Positions 60,200 through 64,000 of a DNA stretch of 64,000 nucleotides are shown here, in pieces. Numbering within the stretch: position 1 is the stretch's first letter; every line of letters starts with the position of its first letter. Position numbers and translations under genes: made by a program. The stretch comes from CAIJXJ01 sp964445115. Its GTDB lineage: Bacteria; Pseudomonadota; Gammaproteobacteria; Burkholderiales; Methylophilaceae. The stretch lies in contig CAYUJU010000009.1 of the NCBI GenBank assembly GCA_964445115.1, positions 1 to 64,000 on the forward strand, in the 5' to 3' direction. A model generated the notes under the pieces. It was not told the origin of the DNA and searched no databases. It saw only the letters and a program-made list of their open reading frames with translations.

Positions 60200-60364
60200 T
60201 CTACGTCCGCACGGTGCCAAGTCAATAGCGCCGGGACGCCAGCTTAAGCCACCCTGCACCCACAAGCCACCTGCTCCGGCGAAAACCGCCGCCAGGGGCC
60301 ACGGGCCGACTCACGCCGAAAATCCCGACTTCCTCCCGATCCAACCACGGAAAGGAGAAGCGAA

Positions 60365-63010
60365 ATGTTGCAAGAAAATGCGCTGGACGCATTGCTGCGC
60401 CGGCATGAAATCACCGAGGAGGGGCTGCGCCTCGTCAGGGCCATACGCAAGAGCGATCCGTCGCGCCGAACGCGCAGCGGCCCCAAGAATGTGGCTTGTC
60501 GCTACCCCAGCAAGAAGATGGAGCTCACCATTCAGGCCGAGAGCCACACCAACGAGCTCGCCGCCCTTTATGAGTGGGACCATGACGAGGTCACGGAGGA
60601 ATTCTACGACCAGCCGCCGAGAATCAAGCTGAACTACCGTGCCAAAAGCGGGCGCATGGTGCATCCGCTGCACACCCCGGACTACTTCGTCATCCGGCAT
60701 GACTGGATGGGCTGGGTGGAATGCAAGACCGAGGAGCAGCTGGTCAAGCTGGCCGAAACCCAGCCAGGCCGCTACCAGCGTGATGCCGATGGCGAGTGGC
60801 GCTGTCCTCCCGGTGAAACCTATGCTGCTCAATTCGGGCTGGTCTACAAGGTGCGTTCGTCCCGAGAGAACGACTGGATCCTGTTGCGAAATCTGGTATT
60901 CCTCTCGGATTACCTCGATGCGGATTGTCCGCCGCCGACAGGTGAACAGCGCGGGATCGCCGAGCAGTTGTTTAGCGAGCAGCCGTGGATGCCGTTGATT
61001 GACTTGGTACGCGCGGATACCGGACTGCCGGCTGACGCGGTGTACAAGATGATCGCGGACGGCGACCTGTATTTTTCCATGAGTTCGCAGCCGATGTCGG
61101 AGCTGGAATACGCCATCGTCTACCGGGACGAGATCGCCGCGGAGGCCTACCGCCTGCAGTCCCAGCCAGCAGCGGCAAGGTTCGACGCTGCCGCGCCTGT
61201 CGACATCGAGCCGGGCGGTAGTCTGCTCTGGGCCGGCACGCCATGGCGTGTTGAGAACATCGGGGGCGGCATGGTGTTCCTACGCAACGCGGAGGGTTTT
61301 GCCAGCCACTTGCGCAGGGAAGACCTGGACCAGTACCTCCGTGAGGGGCTCGTCACTGGGCTGCCGCAGGACGATGATGGTGGCCGTGGACTGCCTGCTA
61401 TGGAGGCGCTGGCCGGCGCCGGTCCCGCCGCGATGCGCGAGGCGGTCGAGCGCTACCGGCTGCTGTTCCCTGAGTGCGGTAAGCCTAGCACCATCAACCG
61501 ATGCCTGCGTACCGTAAAGCGCCTGCGCAAGCAATTCCGCGAAGCCGAGCTGCTGCACGGCAACGGCATGGTCGGCTTGTACCCGCAGACCCAGCGCCGG
61601 GGCAACCGCTGCCGCAAGCTTGACGAGGCCGTGATCGGGATCATGAAGGAGGTCATCCATGAGAAATATCTTGTGCCGCACCGCCCAACCGGCAAGGGCG
61701 CGTATGGCGAGGCGGTGCTGCGCTGCAAGGAGGCAGGTCTGGTGCCCCCGAGCGCCAAGGCGTTCCGCGCGGAGATCAACCGCGTCAGCCGCTACGAGCA
61801 GGAACTGAAGCGTTCCGGCAAGCGGGCCGCCTATACCTTCGAGGAATTCCATTGGCGCCTGGACATGACGACGCCGCGCCACGGGGAGAGGCCGTTTGAC
61901 ATCGCCCATATCGACCATACGCAGCTCGATATCGAGGTGGCCGACCGCCGTTACGGCAAGGTGTTCGAGCGGCCATGGCTGAGCGTGATGCTGGATGCCT
62001 ATTCCCGCGAACCACTGGCGTATTGGATCAGCTTCGATGAGCCGAGCCATATCAGCTGCATGATGTTGATCAAGATATGCGTGAGGAACCACGGCAGGGT
62101 TCCGCGCGTCCTGGTCCTGGACGGCGGATCGGAGTTCGATAGCGTGTATTTCGAGACGCTGATCGCCCATCTCAAGATACTGAAGAAATCGCGCGCAAAG
62201 TCCAAGGCGCGATATGGCTCAGTGCTGGAGCGCTTCTTCGGCACCAACAACACGCAGCTGGTCCACAATTTGCGCGGCAACACCCAGGCCACCAAGACGC
62301 CGCGCCAGTGCACGCCGTCGCACGACCCGCGCAAGCACGCGTCATGGACACTGGGCGGATTGCACGAGGCATTCGGCGACTGGCTGGATCAGGTTTACCG
62401 CGTCAACGAGCACCCGGCGCTGGGTGTCAGCCCGGCAGAAGCCTTTGCAACCGGCATGCTGGATTATGGTAACCGGGCGCATAAGCGTATTCCCTACACC
62501 CGGGATTTTGAGCTGCTGTGCATGCCCAGCACATCCAAGGGCACTGCCAAGATCGATCCAGTTGGCGGCATCAAGGTCAATTACCGGCGGTACTGGTGCG
62601 CGGAATTCCGCGACCATTCCGTGCATCGAAAGTCGGTGCCGGTGCGTTACGACCCGCAGGATGCCTCCCGCGCATTCGCCTACGTCGGGGGACGCTGGGT
62701 GGAGTGCAGGTCGGAGCTGGCCGAGGTCTTCGCGCGGCGTAGCGTGAAAGAAATCGCCCTGATCACGCAGGAGATTCGAGCGCGTGACCGTGAGATGGGG
62801 CGTAACGGCCAAGTTACCTCCGAGCGCATTGCGCAGTTCCTGCGTGACGCCGACGGGCGCGAGAAGGTCCAGCGCCAGCAATGGCGGGACCAGGAGCGTA
62901 GCGACGCCTATGGCGAGCCGGGATCATTCGATGCCCGGGACTTCGACATGCCGCCGGCCAACGGTTCCGGCTGGGATGACATCCAACCAAGTGTTTACGG
63001 GGATTTCTGA
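60365..63010 (+). CDS. TnsA-TnsB fusion transposase of a Tn7-like element
   Basis: Encodes 881 residues with an AAAGGAGAAG ribosome binding site. Residues about 45-175 look like a TnsA restriction-type nuclease: Glu64 in HTNELA, Asp106 in TPDYFV and Lys121 in VECKT. A helical linker and DNA-binding HTH region follow (about 350-490). The RNase H-fold DDE domain has Asp517 in AHIDHTQLD, Asp586 in LVLDGGSEFD and Glu622 in SVLERFF, a DD(35)E spacing as in TnsB/TniA/Mu transposases. The C-terminus is a beta-barrel plus basic tail. Fusing both strand-cleavage activities implies cut-and-paste transposition. tnsC follows after 2 bases. Confidence 0.9.
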   Translation: MLQENALDALLRRHEITEEGLRLVRAIRKSDPSRRTRSGPKNVACRYPSKKMELTIQAESHTNELAALYEWDHDEVTEEFYDQPPRIKLNYRAKSGRMVHPLHTPDYFVIRHDWMGWVECKTEEQLVKLAETQPGRYQRDADGEWRCPPGETYAAQFGLVYKVRSSRENDWILLRNLVFLSDYLDADCPPPTGEQRGIAEQLFSEQPWMPLIDLVRADTGLPADAVYKMIADGDLYFSMSSQPMSELEYAIVYRDEIAAEAYRLQSQPAAARFDAAAPVDIEPGGSLLWAGTPWRVENIGGGMVFLRNAEGFASHLRREDLDQYLREGLVTGLPQDDDGGRGLPAMEALAGAGPAAMREAVERYRLLFPECGKPSTINRCLRTVKRLRKQFREAELLHGNGMVGLYPQTQRRGNRCRKLDEAVIGIMKEVIHEKYLVPHRPTGKGAYGEAVLRCKEAGLVPPSAKAFRAEINRVSRYEQELKRSGKRAAYTFEEFHWRLDMTTPRHGERPFDIAHIDHTQLDIEVADRRYGKVFERPWLSVMLDAYSREPLAYWISFDEPSHISCMMLIKICVRNHGRVPRVLVLDGGSEFDSVYFETLIAHLKILKKSRAKSKARYGSVLERFFGTNNTQLVHNLRGNTQATKTPRQCTPSHDPRKHASWTLGGLHEAFGDWLDQVYRVNEHPALGVSPAEAFATGMLDYGNRAHKRIPYTRDFELLCMPSTSKGTAKIDPVGGIKVNYRRYWCAEFRDHSVHRKSVPVRYDPQDASRAFAYVGGRWVECRSELAEVFARRSVKEIALITQEIRARDREMGRNGQVTSERIAQFLRDADGREKVQRQQWRDQERSDAYGEPGSFDARDFDMPPANGSGWDDIQPSVYGDF

Positions 63011-63012
63011 TC

Positions 63013-64000
63013 ATGAACACTAATATCCAAGAACGTTTCCCGGAGGAACTGCTGCAGGCCTCCGTCGATACGCGCAAGGCCTATTTCTTCAGCAAGACCA
63101 TCAATCATCCGCGCTTGGAGAAAGCGCGGCTCGATACCTTGGCGCTGATCGGCAACGATGCCGGGCCGGACATCATCATCGTGTCCGGCCCGACCGGGGT
63201 GGGTAAGACCACGCTCGCCCGCAAGATCGAGGAAAGCCTGTTGGAGGCCTACAGCGACCGCATGGAGCGCGACAAGGGGTTGCTGCCGGTGTTGCGCGTG
63301 GACGCGGTGGCAACCGACACGGACGACAAGAGGTTTGACTGGAAGGACTTCTACACCCGGTTGCTACAGGCCTTCGACGAACCCTGCATAGCGCAAAAGC
63401 AGCTGTTCGAGGACAGTATCCATATCGAGCGCCCCTTGTTTCTCAACGCTTCGATGAACTCGCCGGCGGCGTTGAAGCGCTCCGCCGAGAAGACCATGCA
63501 CAATCGCAAGCTGCGAGTGCTTGTGATCGACGAAGCCAACCACATGTTCATGGCGGAGCAGCAGGTATGCCAGCAGTTCGAGCGTATCAAGTCGTTGTCG
63601 TTGCGGAGCAAGGCCACCATTGTTCTGGTCGGAACCTACGACCTCCTGCGGATACTGGAGCAGAGCGCCCAACTCGTCAGACGCAGCCGGGTCGTACATA
63701 TGTCGCGCTACGACGACTATAGCCTGGATGACAAGAAGGCGTTTTATTCCGCGCTGTATTCGTTCCAGCGCCACATGCCGTTCCCGGAGGCACCGCAACT
63801 GCACCGCGAGGCGGAGTATTTCTATCTCAAGTCGGCCGGCTGCGTGGGCATTCTCAAGGACTGGCTGGACATGGTGGTGGAGAACGCACTGGAGGCTGGC
63901 TTGGAAACCATTGATAAGGAGTATGCGGATAAATACGCGCTTTCCAACGTCAGTCTCAAAACCGTACTGGAGGAGGCATTCATCGGGGAAAATAAACTCA
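63013..64000 (+). CDS. TnsC/TniB-like AAA+ transposition regulator (truncated by window edge)
   Basis: At least 329 residues from ATG 63013, open to the end of the window. Walker A is GPTGVGKTT (59-67), Walker B is VLVIDEANHMF, sensor 1 is TIVLVGTYD and an Arg-finger region follows in VRRSRVVHMSRYDDY. TnsC polymerises on target DNA and links the target selector (TnsD/TniQ or a CRISPR complex) to the transposase. The selector genes would lie to the right, beyond the window. It starts 2 bases after the TnsAB stop. Confidence 0.92.
   Translation, partial: MNTNIQERFPEELLQASVDTRKAYFFSKTINHPRLEKARLDTLALIGNDAGPDIIIVSGPTGVGKTTLARKIEESLLEAYSDRMERDKGLLPVLRVDAVATDTDDKRFDWKDFYTRLLQAFDEPCIAQKQLFEDSIHIERPLFLNASMNSPAALKRSAEKTMHNRKLRVLVIDEANHMFMAEQQVCQQFERIKSLSLRSKATIVLVGTYDLLRILEQSAQLVRRSRVVHMSRYDDYSLDDKKAFYSALYSFQRHMPFPEAPQLHREAEYFYLKSAGCVGILKDWLDMVVENALEAGLETIDKEYADKYALSNVSLKTVLEEAFIGENKL

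Larger units (their letters stand above)
59859..60364. other. 506-base gene-free region between the basic protein gene and the transposase
   Basis: Holds tandem repeats (59865-59906), palindromes at 59919-59936 and 59948-59961, repeated TGACT motifs (59961-59990) and a chain of hairpins (60013-60199). It must contain the promoters of both flanking genes. Because Tn7-like elements begin just upstream of tnsA, one transposon end is expected here. I could not define the terminal inverted repeat. Confidence 0.6.

Noticed and set aside
60365..64000. Calling the transposon CRISPR-associated
   Set aside because: No cas gene, tniQ or repeat array is visible before the window ends; only TnsAB and part of TnsC are seen.
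1..64000. tRNA, rRNA, tmRNA, RNase P RNA and IS elements
   Set aside because: No T-loop, rRNA or other diagnostic core sequence was found on either strand, and no intact IS transposase other than the Tn7-like one.

Overview
The window looks like a chromosomal segment of an autotrophic betaproteobacterium of the Nitrosomonadales type (Thiobacillus/Sulfuricella/Gallionella-like; this is inferred from gene content, and no rRNA is present to prove it). The evidence is a form II RubisCO gene (cbbM) with its LysR regulator cbbR and activase genes cbbQ and cbbO. Beta-carbonic anhydrase, a soluble pyrophosphatase and a K+-independent-type H+-pyrophosphatase lie nearby. The genes are GC-rich and arranged in beta/gammaproteobacterial order (lptD-surA-pdxA, DUF721-M23-secA, pilD-coaE-zapD-yacG).

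About 1-42.5 kb is ordinary backbone. 0-11.5 kb: outer-membrane biogenesis (lptD, surA), pdxA, a cell-wall-recycling pair (amgK-murU), pepP, two ubiquinone hydroxylases and a periplasmic DsbC-type isomerase. 11.5-15 kb: type IV pilus pilC/pilB and a cold-shock gene. 15-26 kb: the carbon-fixation block (cbbR, cbbM, cbbQ, cbbO), psiE, purC, carbonic anhydrase, ppa and hppA. 26-36 kb: yqhA, a DUF721 protein, an M23 peptidase, secA, DUF1289, dhaKL and a GAF-containing PilB-like ATPase. 36-42.5 kb: argJ, a DUF815 ATPase, a Nudix-ThiE fusion, a copper chaperone, yacG, zapD, coaE and pilD.

From about 42.5 kb the character changes to a mosaic accessory region. 42.5-46.8 kb is visibly more A+T-rich. 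It holds a possible structured RNA, a 56-residue membrane peptide, a translationally coupled pair (a 291-residue unknown plus a multi-span membrane protein), a TIR-domain protein and a 29-residue hydrophobic peptide. 46.8-50.7 kb is a GC-rich, overlapping four-gene module: Cys-rich small protein, large serine recombinase and two ParB/RepB-like proteins. 50.8-58.9 kb is an unusual restriction-modification/defence island. It contains an HTH regulator with an autoregulatory-looking promoter, a cytosine-C5 methyltransferase, a DUF4928 endonuclease, Vsr, and a tightly overlapping operon encoding an unknown 280-residue protein, a ParB-like protein, an SNF2-like helicase and a DUF3883-type nuclease. 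From about 60 kb to the right edge there is the start of a Tn7-like transposon: an 881-residue protein fusing a TnsA-type nuclease to a TnsB-type DDE transposase, then a TnsC ATPase cut by the window edge. A chain of hairpins precedes it.

The best candidates for something undescribed are the methyltransferase/Vsr island with its ParB-SNF2-DUF3883 operon, the TnsAB element (whose targeting genes lie outside the window), and the recombinase-ParB-ParB module. I found no tRNA, rRNA or CRISPR array.
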